Source: Thermoplasmata archaeon
GTDB lineage: Archaea; Thermoplasmatota; Thermoplasmata; Thermoplasmatales; Thermoplasmataceae
Length of the DNA: 23,452 nucleotides
Assembly: GCA_021806345.1 (NCBI GenBank)
Contig: JAJZXP010000089.1
Coordinates: forward strand, 1 to 23,452
Direction: 5' to 3'
The notes below the pieces were generated by a model. It had not been told where the DNA came from, did no database searches, and saw only the letters and a list, made by a program, of their open reading frames with translations. Shown here in pieces: positions 8,072 to 15,973 of this stretch (within the stretch, counting starts at the first letter, position 1; every line of letters begins with the position of its first letter). The translations under genes were made by a program, and so were the position numbers.

Positions 8072-8727
8072 CTATCCATTAACAAACATCAGGTTGTGTA
8101 GCAACCCTTTGCAGAATCCTGAGGTTTCAATCCGGTCTTTCCTCTTCTGGAATATCATTTGCCCAGTAGGTCTCTTATCTGAGGAAAACCCTGCTTCTGA
8201 ATTGCTTCTTCTGAAGTATTCCCTCAGATATACAATTGGATCGTTCATGAATCTTCTTGTGATGTCCCTCCACCCTTTCTATACCATTATCCTGGAATTC
8301 TTCTTAGGTATGATGAATATCCTTGTGTTTTCAGAGAAATCATCAAGTATAATCTGGCCTGAATATTACCTGTCCAGTCTTATGCTGTCAGGATATATCC
8401 TGAGTTTTGAGATCATATCAAGGGCTTTCCTGTACGCATCCTTATCTGATCTCATTGGTACTGCCTAGCCGATTTACATTCTTGTATTAAGATCCATTAA
8501 GGCGAAGGAGTAGACAAACTGCCCTTTCTTTACCGTTTCTCCCTGTTTCTCCCTCAATGACCGGTAGTGCTTTGTGACCGTTAGGGAGTAGACTGTCCCA
8601 TAAACAACGGCGTCACATTTTCCGATCTCTTTCCTCATCGGGGGTTCCATGCCATTGTATAATTTAGATAATCTAATGCGGCAAAGATCCATGTCTTGTG
8701 ACCACTAGGTCATGAAATAGTATTGCA
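8072..8727 (-). pseudogene. IS4-type transposase relic with in-frame stops
   Basis: On the minus strand one frame runs from about 8727 to TAG at 8072-8074 with several internal stops: a TAG near 8708, TAA and TAG near 8463-8476, then another TAA and TAG downstream. Between the stops it reads as a DDE transposase: QFVYSFALMDLNTRM, then SIRLDR (the second catalytic Asp region), and YFRRSNSEAGFSSDK, which matches the Y-(2)-R-(3)-E-(6)-K signature of IS4-family enzymes exactly. It ends FCKGLLHNLM. The N-terminal part is missing and no terminal inverted repeats were identified. No frameshift is needed, so decay appears to be by point mutations. A plus-strand open frame at 8094-8468 is only the antisense of this relic. 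Confidence 0.75.
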
Positions 8728-8832
8728 TGGAAATTTTTGGAGAACCGCATATTAGTGAAAAATATTTACCAAAATAAATGCCAGGTGTAAGATATTTTTG
8801 TATATTGTTGAAATAATGAGGAAAGTACCTGT

Positions 8833-9384
8833 CTATGCATCAATTCTCTCTTTTAGAATCTTTCTATAGATTTTGTGATCTGGTAATTTTTTTGTATCGG
8901 ACAGTTCCTTTAATCTTTCCTTTTCTTTTTTCAAAATATGCTTTTCGTCGAGAGCTCTTGCTTTAAGAATAAGTTCAAAGTAATATGACATAGGTATAGA
9001 ATCTGATACCTCTTCTTCTTTGAAAAACTTTGGGAAATCCATTATTACACCAACATAGGAATCAGTGAGGTCTAAGTCTCTTTGAAAAGCCACCCTATAA
9101 TTTTTAAATTTATAATGAAGTTCGTTAGTTTCAACGAAAGTTAGAAGATTATTCCCTACCTGCCAATAGGTGCTTGGGCGAATTTTGTTCTTAATCTTCC
9201 CATTTTTTAGCAAATTTTTGCAATTACTAATGAGATCAATATATTGTGAGTTGAATTTTTTTACGGACGCAAAGTTGGTAGATGGGATCTCACCTATTAT
9301 GTCTTCCATTGCTAGCATCACTGATGAATGGTTTTTACCGTTGATATCTTTAACCCAGACAACTTTAACAGGAATTTTGTCCAT
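8833..9384 (-). CDS. Hypothetical protein, partner of GHKL ATPase
   Basis: This 183-residue protein lies 15 bases downstream of the GHKL ATPase gene, with a near-ideal ribosome site (AGGTGATC) in the gap, so the two are co-transcribed. Residues 70-150 are helical, with STYWQVGNNLLTF, an aromatic YW-x-(I/V)-G pattern reminiscent of the N-terminal helices of DUF1016-type proteins, followed by a possible helix-turn-helix (DLDLTDSYVGVIMDF). The C-terminal 45 residues are a highly charged helix rich in K and E. A DNA-binding or specificity partner for the ATPase is an inference; no catalytic motif is visible. Confidence 0.7.
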   Translation of the reverse strand: MDKIPVKVVWVKDINGKNHSSVMLAMEDIIGEIPSTNFASVKKFNSQYIDLISNCKNLLKNGKIKNKIRPSTYWQVGNNLLTFVETNELHYKFKNYRVAFQRDLDLTDSYVGVIMDFPKFFKEEEVSDSIPMSYYFELILKARALDEKHILKKEKERLKELSDTKKLPDHKIYRKILKERIDA

Positions 9385-9399
9385 ATTACGATCACCTGC

Positions 9400-10908
9400 C
9401 TAGAAAGTCAAATTTGAACCGCTTTCTGTGAACAGTTTCGTCAGTATTTCGCTCTGTATCTTAAATACTTCAGTTGCCGTTCTTGGTTCCGTAGCATTCG
9501 ATTCTGCATATTGAATTAGCGCAGAAACTATTACACGTGCAACGTTGTATCTCAGCAGTCTTCTGTCTTTAGTTCGATCAACTTTTAATGCAAGAGGGTG
9601 AGACAAGTTAAGCACTACAGCTTGATTCACGACATCTACCCAACTTTCTCGAGGATCTTCTTCCAGATACATAGGGATTATAGCTAACCCCTTCCTTTTT
9701 CTTATCACTTCTGTGCCCTTCATGTTTCCATGTTCTTTCTCGAAGTATCCTGGCCCGCTATCCGGGCCAGCTGTTGTTACCCCATTGCCTGAATCTCTGC
9801 CACCTTTGGTACCAGTTGTATTTTGACCTCCCTCTCCTTCTTCGATATATTTCTCTCCCTTGGGATCTTTAATGGTTGTTGTGCCTTTGAATCCCTCTGA
9901 CCATGGATTCATCCATGAAAATTCGGGTAAATCCAGAATTTTGTTTAATTCTTTGGTTATGTCAATTTCTATAATTGGGCTTTCTTCATCAACTGGTTCA
10001 GATTCTTGGAGCAAATTATTCTCTTTCGCCCAAAGATATAATCGCCTCCGTGCCTCCGTAAACACCTGATTTCGCAAAGGAGTCTTTCTAAAATCTTCTT
10101 TGTTTGATGTCAACAAATCTGATATTTCATCGGCTTCCACAATGCAGATTAATCTATCTTTATACTCCGTTTTGACGTCCCAAAAGAAATCAGGAATCTC
10201 ACATTTGACTCTTTTACCATAGGCTAAATACAAAACATTTAGCATGTCATTTGGAAGGTCTTCATCTGCTAGCCATATGTGAAAGGGGAATCGGTGCCTA
10301 TTGATTTCAAATATATCATTTTTTTCCGCCGTTAATTTTGGTTTCCACGGTTTTATTTCATCATTATTTACTAAAATTTTTAAGCCATTTATTAAATTCC
10401 AGTTATACCAGTATCTAATATAATCAACAATTTTATCTTTGAGTTCTTTAAAATCATCTGGTGAGAGCGTAACCATATAGCTAGTTCCTTGAGACGTAAT
10501 TGTTGGAATCTCTTTCTTGTAGAGTAATTTGTTACCTTCCCTATACATTACCGACTTAAGGGGACCATCTTTGCCAAATGTTTCAGTAATAACTGATGCG
10601 CCTTCCCAAGATGCCAAATATATTTTAGCACCAACTCCTGCAAATCCTATTCCCTTTGATTTGTCTTTACTAGAGAGCGCAATTGTATGGTAATTCTCGA
10701 AGGTGTTAGAATCCATTCCTTTTCCATTATCCACCAATTCATAAGTGTTCCCATGATCGTCTAGATATACATTCAGTTGTGTTGCCCCTATATCTATTGA
10801 GTTGGCGATACTTTCCACTAATACTACTTCTGATGGTTGCTGTTCATACATGCCTAGAAAGTCTTCTAGGGCATGTAGCAGATTCACTTTCAGTTCCATT
10901 GCGGTCAT
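9400..10908 (-). CDS. GHKL (Hsp90/MORC-like) ATPase
   Basis: The 502-residue product has an N-terminal Bergerat-fold ATP-binding domain: N-box ESIANSID (Glu32, Asn36), DNGKGM at 60-65, and the glycine lid GIGFAGVGAK at 86-95. All residues needed for ATP and magnesium binding are present. A transducer-like region follows to about 280. A Gly/Ser/Thr-rich linker around 360-395 (TGTKGGRDSGNG) leads to a helical C-terminal domain containing NLSHPLALKV. Similar ATPases are known in prokaryotic restriction-modification loci as relatives of eukaryotic MORC proteins, probably acting as ATP-driven clamps on DNA. It has its own promoter (TATA-like TTATATG, about 30 bases upstream) and ribosome site GGTGGGTG. 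It is followed at 15 bases by an unknown small gene and preceded by the DGQHR gene. Confidence 0.85.
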   Translation of the reverse strand: MTAMELKVNLLHALEDFLGMYEQQPSEVVLVESIANSIDIGATQLNVYLDDHGNTYELVDNGKGMDSNTFENYHTIALSSKDKSKGIGFAGVGAKIYLASWEGASVITETFGKDGPLKSVMYREGNKLLYKKEIPTITSQGTSYMVTLSPDDFKELKDKIVDYIRYWYNWNLINGLKILVNNDEIKPWKPKLTAEKNDIFEINRHRFPFHIWLADEDLPNDMLNVLYLAYGKRVKCEIPDFFWDVKTEYKDRLICIVEADEISDLLTSNKEDFRKTPLRNQVFTEARRRLYLWAKENNLLQESEPVDEESPIIEIDITKELNKILDLPEFSWMNPWSEGFKGTTTIKDPKGEKYIEEGEGGQNTTGTKGGRDSGNGVTTAGPDSGPGYFEKEHGNMKGTEVIRKRKGLAIIPMYLEEDPRESWVDVVNQAVVLNLSHPLALKVDRTKDRRLLRYNVARVIVSALIQYAESNATEPRTATEVFKIQSEILTKLFTESGSNLTF

Positions 10909-10934
10909 TTAAACACCCACCAGTCCTGCACATG

Positions 10935-10942
10935 CATATAAG
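10935..10942 (-). promoter_or_regulatory. TATA box of GHKL ATPase gene
   Basis: On the minus strand TTATATG sits about 30 bases upstream of the ATG at 10908, with the ribosome-site-like GGTGGGTG between them. The predicted transcript would have a leader of only a few bases. It separates the ATPase/partner pair from the DGQHR gene, which appears to end at its own T-tract. Confidence 0.4.
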
Positions 10943-11010
10943 TCAATGATTTTGAAACACAAAACCCCAGGCACTTAAAATTATTGAAAATACACATAGA
11001 TTTTCTCTTA

Positions 11011-11031
11011 GGATAAAAAAAGATAAGATCC
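11011..11031 (-). terminator. T-tract terminator after DGQHR gene
   Basis: About 45 bases past the stop of the DGQHR gene, the minus strand contains TATCTTTTTTTATCC, with seven consecutive T, flanked by short inverted GGAT/ATCC arms. Archaeal RNA polymerase commonly terminates at such T-runs, so this likely ends the DGQHR transcript before the ATPase promoter. Confidence 0.4.
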
Positions 11032-11072
11032 AAAAGAACTACCCTTTGCATACGGGCGTTGTTGAAATTCAT

Positions 11073-12173
11073 TTATCTTTCCTCCTGGTCAAGTTCATCT
11101 ATGATATCCCTATAAATCTCTGTGAATGCTTTTTTTCCACCTCCGAATTTTGAGGCGGAGCCATTCTGTGCGTTCCAGAATGAATCACCAAAGTGTTCAT
11201 TCATAGTAGATAGTACCTTGAGGAATTGTTCCTTTGTTGGTAAGTTTCCAAGATTTCTCTTTCTGGTTAACAACAATGGCAAAAAGAGATGCAGTGAATA
11301 GACACCCGACGTTTTCATCAGGAGATAGTTACCCCAGTCATCATAAGATTCAGGACATAATTCCGTAATTGCTGACCAATAGTTATTGATTAGTTCTATT
11401 ACATTACCCATGGTTAGACCAGCATTCTGGGCAAAATCCAAAACCGGACCCAAGGAGTCAGTGAATGAACCCTGTGACATTGGTGCTTCATCGTGCCCAT
11501 TTGGCGGAATTATTAGATTCTTCCACGGCCCTGATTTGTAGAGTTGTTCGGAAATATATATTTCGTACGGAACGTAATCCTTCTTTTTCAAATCCATGGG
11601 AAGTTTAGTATTAGGTCCTATTGGTCCTTTCTCTACTTGTTTTACTTTGTATATGTACTGATGCGCAAGATCTGTTCTCGGCCTTTTTAACTGAGTGTTT
11701 ATAGTATAGAACTGCATCGCCTCTTCGAGCCTTTGATCTTCTGGACTCTTGTCTGGACTCCAAATTAACAAGGAAATCGGAACGTCAAAATCTTCACTTT
11801 CTCCCAATAGCCTCATTTTATATGCTTCACTGAAGCCAACTGTCCTATGTTGTCCATCGACAATGTACAGTGGTGCCCCATCAGGTAAGGAAATATTTCC
11901 TTCTTTTACAACGGGCTCAAAATTTCTCCTTAAATATATTAGTATATTTGTTGGTGAAATACCATTTTCATTATCTGCTATAAAACGAGCGAATTTCCTT
12001 GCCCGGGTAATCGAGTGTTCCCTTTGGTAGCCATCGGAATTTGAGATTGAGTATTCATCGATCTTTAAGCTTCCGTTTTCATACAGTTCTGCTAAATTTC
12101 TAGCACTAACGAATCCAGTTATTATTTTTCTTCCATGCTGAGTGCCTACGGCACCTCTTATCAACAGAGTCAT
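11073..12173 (-). CDS. DGQHR-domain protein (DndB-like)
   Basis: The 366-residue product has the DGQHR signature at 106-110 (YIVDGQHRTVGF), preceded by YQREHSITRARKFARFI, the Q-R and R-A-x-K-x-A pattern of the DndB/DGQHR family. DndB regulates DNA phosphorothioation clusters, and other members occur in varied mobile and defence loci; the biochemical activity is still unclear for most. No DndA, C, D or E homologue is visible here, so phosphorothioation is not implied. I place the start at ATG 12173: a TATA box at 12200-12207 is then 25-30 bases upstream, giving a leaderless transcript. A frame extension to TTG 12194 would start within about 10 bases of the TATA box. It precedes the GHKL ATPase gene in the same direction but seems to have its own terminator. 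Confidence 0.85.
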   Translation of the reverse strand: MTLLIRGAVGTQHGRKIITGFVSARNLAELYENGSLKIDEYSISNSDGYQREHSITRARKFARFIADNENGISPTNILIYLRRNFEPVVKEGNISLPDGAPLYIVDGQHRTVGFSEAYKMRLLGESEDFDVPISLLIWSPDKSPEDQRLEEAMQFYTINTQLKRPRTDLAHQYIYKVKQVEKGPIGPNTKLPMDLKKKDYVPYEIYISEQLYKSGPWKNLIIPPNGHDEAPMSQGSFTDSLGPVLDFAQNAGLTMGNVIELINNYWSAITELCPESYDDWGNYLLMKTSGVYSLHLFLPLLLTRKRNLGNLPTKEQFLKVLSTMNEHFGDSFWNAQNGSASKFGGGKKAFTEIYRDIIDELDQEER

Positions 12174-12199
12174 ACCTATCAATTCTATAATCAAAAATC

Positions 12200-12207
12200 A
12201 TATTTAA
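12200..12207 (-). promoter_or_regulatory. TATA box of DGQHR gene
   Basis: TTAAATAT on the minus strand is centred about 30 bases upstream of the ATG at 12173, suitable for a leaderless or nearly leaderless message. This site decides the start codon: transcription would begin downstream of the alternative TTG at 12194. Confidence 0.45.
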
Positions 12208-12305
12208 GTGTTTGGTTTCAGAGTTTGGATATATAGTTTTGATTTAATGTTTTGATATACCCACATAACCTAAAAAGTAACATCATGAATATAGGGCCCA
12301 CTTCG

Positions 12306-12319
12306 TGCAGATGTCTGCA
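12306..12319. repeat. 14-base palindrome between methyltransferase and DGQHR gene
   Basis: TGCAGATGTCTGCA consists of two perfect 6-base inverted arms separated by TG. It lies in the 282-base gap after the amino-methyltransferase gene and about 100 bases upstream of the DGQHR TATA box. It could be an operator or a hairpin at the methyltransferase transcript end. The imperfect repeat TCTAATTTTGGA / TCTAAAATTGGA follows at about 12327-12363. Confidence 0.35.
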
Positions 12320-12455
12320 AATTCTAATTTTGGAATCTGATTCATAGATAAATCTAAAATTGGAGTGTATAATGAGTCTATCTGGTTTGGAGCATTTGTG
12401 AAAGGACCCAAGAAAACTTAGTATCTATGATAAAACAAGAAGGTAGGGAAAATTG

Positions 12456-13703
12456 TTACTTCCGAGGTTTTTTCATTACAACAATGTGTTCATTTAGCAT
12501 CGTACTGCTAGTTTCTCCAGCAATATTCGTGGGGCTGTTCTTCATAGGCATTCTCTTGTTCGGTATTTCTCGAATGTGTGTGGCAACATATTCAAAACCA
12601 TTGGCGTCAAAGAAATCCTTTATTGCAATGGAGGTTGGCAACAAAACCGAGTTTACAGTCCTGTTTCCAACTACGTAGCAAGCAAATCCCCCTTTTCTAA
12701 TCAGTTTAGAAACGTTCTTAATTGAAGAATAGAGGTCCGAATAGAATGAGGCAACTTCTAAAGCCCTTTGTGGTTTATTTTCGTAGATCAGTTGTATTGC
12801 AGCATTAAGAAATTTGGATGGGAATTCTGGCAGTTCCTTGAGCCTCTTTCCTCCCATCAGCTTATTATCAATGTTTTCTCCATTGATTAGAGATAGCCAT
12901 TCCGATGAGAGTCTGGAATACTGACCATATGCTACGGTTGTATGAGAATCCCCATAAGGCGGAGAAGTAACAACAATGTCTATGGAATCCTCCGGAAGTT
13001 CTTTACATGGAATATCAGATACAGAGTTTAGACCTAGTATTGTTGCTTTAGGATGCTTTTCCGACTTTTTGATCATCTCATTAAACTGAACATACCCCTT
13101 GAAATTTCTATCAAGTTTAGATGACATTATTCTGTACGGGTCAGGAAAATGGGTTTTCAGTTTGTAAGGTGCATACCTAAACAATTTAAATTCACCTTTC
13201 CTTGTGTTTGAGCTCTCCCTTGCAGTTTCGCTGAATGCTACTTGGAAGAATTTACGAATATGGGGATCTTGAATTTTATCGATATAGTACCTAAACTTAC
13301 CTAGAGGTTCTAACACTTCACTTTTAAACCATGTATCAACATTCCTAATTTCTGGAATGTTCACTTTCAGGTCTTTATTGTATATGGCAAATTTGAAATT
13401 GCCGATTTCGTTGGATAAATCATTGGGGATTAAAGAATAGTCGGTTTTAGACTCAGCTATGAGCCTTGCTAATGGATTGATATCGGTGCCAAAAACATCT
13501 AGCCCCTCCAAAAGGCCTTCCACAAGTGAGGAACCAGTGCCACAATAAGGATCGTATAGAGTTTTAGCTGACTGACCATACAGACGTATCAATTTTCTTG
13601 CCACCTGAGGTATCATTCTAGCAGGGTAGTCATGATATACATGGGTGTAATCCCTCGTGGAAAAACCATTAAATGTCCAATCATCAGTGTCCATTTTCAT
13701 CAT
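12456..13703 (-). CDS. DNA amino-methyltransferase (N4-C or N6-A type)
   Basis: The 415-residue protein carries motif I DPYCGTGSSL at 51-60 (AdoMet binding; Asp-Pro and Gly-rich loop) and catalytic motif IV TSPPYGDS near 247-254. About 190 residues between them probably include the target-recognition region, the order seen in alpha-type amino-methyltransferases. The S-P-P-Y form of motif IV is common in N4-cytosine enzymes. Its ATG overlaps the stop of the upstream MvaI/BcnI-type endonuclease gene (ATGA at 13700-13703), so it should be the protective methylase of that restriction pair; MvaI- and BcnI-type enzymes are known to pair with N4-cytosine methylases. The exact target sequence cannot be read from the window. 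Confidence 0.85.
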   Translation of the reverse strand: MMKMDTDDWTFNGFSTRDYTHVYHDYPARMIPQVARKLIRLYGQSAKTLYDPYCGTGSSLVEGLLEGLDVFGTDINPLARLIAESKTDYSLIPNDLSNEIGNFKFAIYNKDLKVNIPEIRNVDTWFKSEVLEPLGKFRYYIDKIQDPHIRKFFQVAFSETARESSNTRKGEFKLFRYAPYKLKTHFPDPYRIMSSKLDRNFKGYVQFNEMIKKSEKHPKATILGLNSVSDIPCKELPEDSIDIVVTSPPYGDSHTTVAYGQYSRLSSEWLSLINGENIDNKLMGGKRLKELPEFPSKFLNAAIQLIYENKPQRALEVASFYSDLYSSIKNVSKLIRKGGFACYVVGNRTVNSVLLPTSIAIKDFFDANGFEYVATHIREIPNKRMPMKNSPTNIAGETSSTMLNEHIVVMKKPRK

Positions 13704-14383
13704 ACTATCGTCTCAATTCTCCTGAATAGTTCTGGTAGATGTTTCTCATATACCCTGAAGCCGGTACCATGATTTCTTGCATGGGATACGGCATCATGAA
13801 GCCTAAGGTCTATCAGTATGACCTCATTATTGATCTGCTCCCTTATAATTGATGCGGAGGTATCTTCCAATAGTTTTGCAGTATAAAAATGAAACCACTC
13901 CTGATCTCCTCTATATTCGGTTTTCGCATAAGCCAAGATCAGTGCAGGTATTTTCCTTTTGAATTGCTCTTCTAGGTCATTAAAATTCCATTTAACTAAG
14001 ACATTCCCGTCAAAATGCCTGACTGAAACCGATTCATCATCCGTATGAAGAAAGAGACCGGCACTATTTGGCTTAAATGACATTGTAAAGTAAAGCCCCA
14101 GGCGGCCATTTTCGTCTGGAGTGCCGTATTTTTTCACTGCCTCCAATGGATCCATTACCCATGCCCATCTATTAAAGGTAAACAGTGTAATCAAATTGGT
14201 TGAATCGTCTCTATGTGCCTTCAGCTCTATCTGGCCCAAGTCTGGCAAATACAAATTATTCTCCTGTATGCCTAGGTAAGTTTCCAAAGTTTTGCCCACT
14301 CCAGTAGGCCCACTCCTAAGGGATTTCACATATCCCCTGTCCTTTAAGGCTGTGAACCTCCCTATGAACTCCTCCAATTCCAT
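13700..14383 (-). CDS. MvaI/BcnI-type type II restriction endonuclease
   Basis: The 227-residue product matches the N-terminal signature of MvaI/BcnI-family endonucleases: SGPTGVGKTLETYLGIQENN, then LPDLGQIELKAHR. The catalytic triad would be Asp48, Glu53 and Lys55 in D-x4-E-x-K spacing, as in a PD-(D/E)XK fold. The Gly-Lys-Thr there is the family's conserved loop and not an ATPase P-loop. MvaI and BcnI act as monomers on CCWGG and CCSGG; the site here is unknown. The length fits the family. The gene comes before its methylase and is coupled to it by a 4-base overlap, an order that puts the toxic enzyme first. A TATA-like element lies near 14432-14447, about 55 bases upstream. Confidence 0.85.
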   Translation of the reverse strand: MELEEFIGRFTALKDRGYVKSLRSGPTGVGKTLETYLGIQENNLYLPDLGQIELKAHRDDSTNLITLFTFNRWAWVMDPLEAVKKYGTPDENGRLGLYFTMSFKPNSAGLFLHTDDESVSVRHFDGNVLVKWNFNDLEEQFKRKIPALILAYAKTEYRGDQEWFHFYTAKLLEDTSASIIREQINNEVILIDLRLHDAVSHARNHGTGFRVYEKHLPELFRRIETIV

Positions 14384-14773
14384 TTAGATTTCAACTGCAT
14401 TAGGAGAAATCAGGGCATAAATCTGTCGATCCTCAATTTATATCTTTGCTCGTAATAGATCTTTCACTTCTATTGTTAATAAATTTCCAAATAATGAGGA
14501 GCTGGCATCCTACTGGAAATTTCTGACAATTTGCCTCTCGTCTTCTGTTTCATATCCTTTCCCTTCTTACTTTCATTAACCTATGAATAACATCATTTCA
14601 CGGCCGGAATGCAAGCAGATCTCGCCTGCTCATTTTAAACGCAGGAAATTACAAGATTACAGATTTTAAAGCAGGTTAGAGTTACATCATGATACTCGCC
14701 CAGCATAATCATTTCCGGCATATTTTCTGCATGCTTTATCATAGTAAAGTTACCGTAAACTATGAAATCCAGC
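14384..14773. other. 390-base intergenic stretch
   Basis: The right-hand part follows the 219-residue gene and the left part holds the endonuclease promoter (minus-strand TATA-like AGATATAAATTGA at 14432-14447). Between about 14640 and 14770 the minus strand has an open, protein-like frame (DFIVYGNFTMIKHAENMPEM) without a plausible start, ending in TAA near 14640. It could be a fragment of a lost gene but is too short to name. A short inverted pair AGCAG/CTGCT lies near 14610-14627. No RNA gene was seen. Confidence 0.35.
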
Positions 14774-15433
14774 TCATTCTTTTTTTATTAGTATGTCAAT
14801 TAGATCGTTAATTTGCTCATCATTAAGGTCAGTAATTGAATTAAGACCTAATTTAACTAAGAAATTAATTACAGCCTGGTATTGCGATTTAGTATTGGTT
14901 AATGATTTAATTTTAGATATTTGCCTAGATCTGGTAGGTGCATTTTTAGAACCTGATGCTACTGGTATAGATAGGAATTCTGGTGCCCCCAATTCATGAA
15001 TATCGTCCACAGTTAAAGAAACAGGCTCTTGAGACCCATAAGCCACTTTAGCTTCCTGGATTTCCGGATATTCTTTGAGCATCTTTTCAATAATCTGAAT
15101 CATGGTATTAAGAACCTCTCTATTGTCTCTGTTACTTTCCATCCTAAACTTTTCAAGGGTGTCTGTAATATTTTTTTCACTTTTAGCTCTTCTTATTGAG
15201 CTATAAATTGATAGAAGTATTGGAACGCCATTCCACAGAGTTTGCAACAAAAATGAGATATCAACTGAGTTTCTCGATTTTATGATATTTTCTACTTTTA
15301 CACTGGACAGTTCCCTTTTGTCAACCGCCTTAATCAAGTTTTTAGCTATAGAGGCAGAAGCCCCGGCAGATGCAGCAATAAGTTCTATCCTTAGTATTTC
15401 CTCATGTCGGTTTGGTTTGTCATCAATTTCCAT
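14774..15433 (-). CDS. Hypothetical helical protein, 219 residues
   Basis: I do not recognise this family. It is predominantly helical. An Ala/Ser-rich helix at 17-31 (IAASAGASASIAKNL) is followed by a hydrophobic stretch at 58-80 (DISFLLQTLWNGVPILLSIYSSI) that could be a membrane or buried hairpin helix, then a charged helix to about 120. A polar linker at 155-170 leads to a compact C-terminal helical domain (YQAVINFLVKLGLNSITDL). An upstream GGGA ribosome site and a TATA-like GATAAATATT near 15470-15480 suggest its own promoter. It lies between two restriction-type units, so an accessory or effector role is possible but unsupported by any motif. Confidence 0.65.
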   Translation of the reverse strand: MEIDDKPNRHEEILRIELIAASAGASASIAKNLIKAVDKRELSSVKVENIIKSRNSVDISFLLQTLWNGVPILLSIYSSIRRAKSEKNITDTLEKFRMESNRDNREVLNTMIQIIEKMLKEYPEIQEAKVAYGSQEPVSLTVDDIHELGAPEFLSIPVASGSKNAPTRSRQISKIKSLTNTKSQYQAVINFLVKLGLNSITDLNDEQINDLIDILIKKE

Positions 15434-15697
15434 ATATCTTCCCTTTTTTATATCATTGGTAAATTCGCAATATTTATCAAGGCATAACCTTTAGGAGACG
15501 GAATCTTTCATTTATGTATAATATATCGTTATATGAATTTTTCCTAACAGAACTGATTCAGATAATACAAAATAATTGGCCTACTCAGGGCAACTGAGTT
15601 CAGTGCCACAAATGCTGGCTTCCCTACTGTTTTTACTAATAGTGGTTCAATGAGAATAGCTTTTCCTAGCATAATTCATGAGAACCCATAACTGAAT

Positions 15698-15734
15698 CTT
15701 TACTTCCACTTTGAATTCTAAAGAGGAAGTAAAG
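15698..15734. repeat. Strong hairpin, 10-base perfect arms plus inner stem
   Basis: CTTTACTTCC at 15698-15707 is perfectly inverted as GGAAGTAAAG at 15725-15734. After one A-A mismatch the pairing continues with CTTT at 709-712 against AAAG at 720-723 (offsets from 15000), leaving a loop of about seven bases around GAATTC. This is the most stable fold seen in the gaps of the window. It could be part of a non-coding RNA, a terminator, or an element end. Confidence 0.5.
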
Positions 15735-15777
15735 GATAACCCTAAAGAAGATTAACTGAAATGGTGATGCTCAAAAT

Positions 15778-15804
15778 AGAAACTTCTATGGGAATACAGT
15801 TTCT
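15778..15804. repeat. 7-base inverted repeat
   Basis: AGAAACT at 15778-15784 is perfectly inverted as AGTTTCT at 15798-15804 with a 13-base loop. It lies 44 bases after the stronger hairpin, so the two could belong to one folded transcript or flank a protein-binding region. Confidence 0.4.
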
Positions 15805-15973
15805 TCCTATGTGGACATATATATTCGTTTTGTTTGGAGATAGGTGCCGTTGATGGGGTATTCACTAATTTTTATATAAGGGAAGACATCCGGAAGGCAA
15901 AGGATTATGGCTAATATATTATAACCCGAAAACGATTTTAAAGTCTGAAAAAAATTATTAAAGGCTGTTTTAT

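Larger units (their letters stand above)
15434..15973. other. 540-base intergenic stretch with two hairpins
   Basis: This region separates the divergent 219-residue gene and the Vsr gene. I see no convincing protein gene; a 27-codon frame at 15514-15597 is not supported. It holds two inverted repeats (15698-15734 and 15778-15804) in the middle, TATA-like elements at 15470-15480 (minus) and 15949-15961 (plus, AAATTATTAAA), and other AT-rich runs near 15871 and 15915. Its size and hairpins leave room for a small RNA. Confidence 0.4.

Noticed and set aside
8094..8468. 124-codon plus-strand open frame with hydrophobic composition.
   Set aside because: It is antisense to a transposase relic whose minus-strand translation carries the YREK signature.
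11073..12194. Phosphorothioation (Dnd) system suggested by the DndB-like DGQHR protein.
   Set aside because: None of the DndA, C, D or E proteins is present in the window, and DGQHR proteins occur widely outside Dnd clusters.
12427..12678. 83-codon plus-strand open frame.
   Set aside because: It overlaps the C-terminal part of the clearly coding amino-methyltransferase gene on the other strand.
13700..14383. GPTGVGKT in the MvaI/BcnI-type protein looks like a Walker A ATP-binding loop.
   Set aside because: It sits in the conserved N-terminal signature of this endonuclease family, directly before the D-x4-E-x-K catalytic segment, and no Walker B motif follows.
14640..14770. Minus-strand protein-like frame just after the 219-residue gene.
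   Set aside because: No start codon in a sensible place and too short to match any family; kept only as a possible gene fragment.
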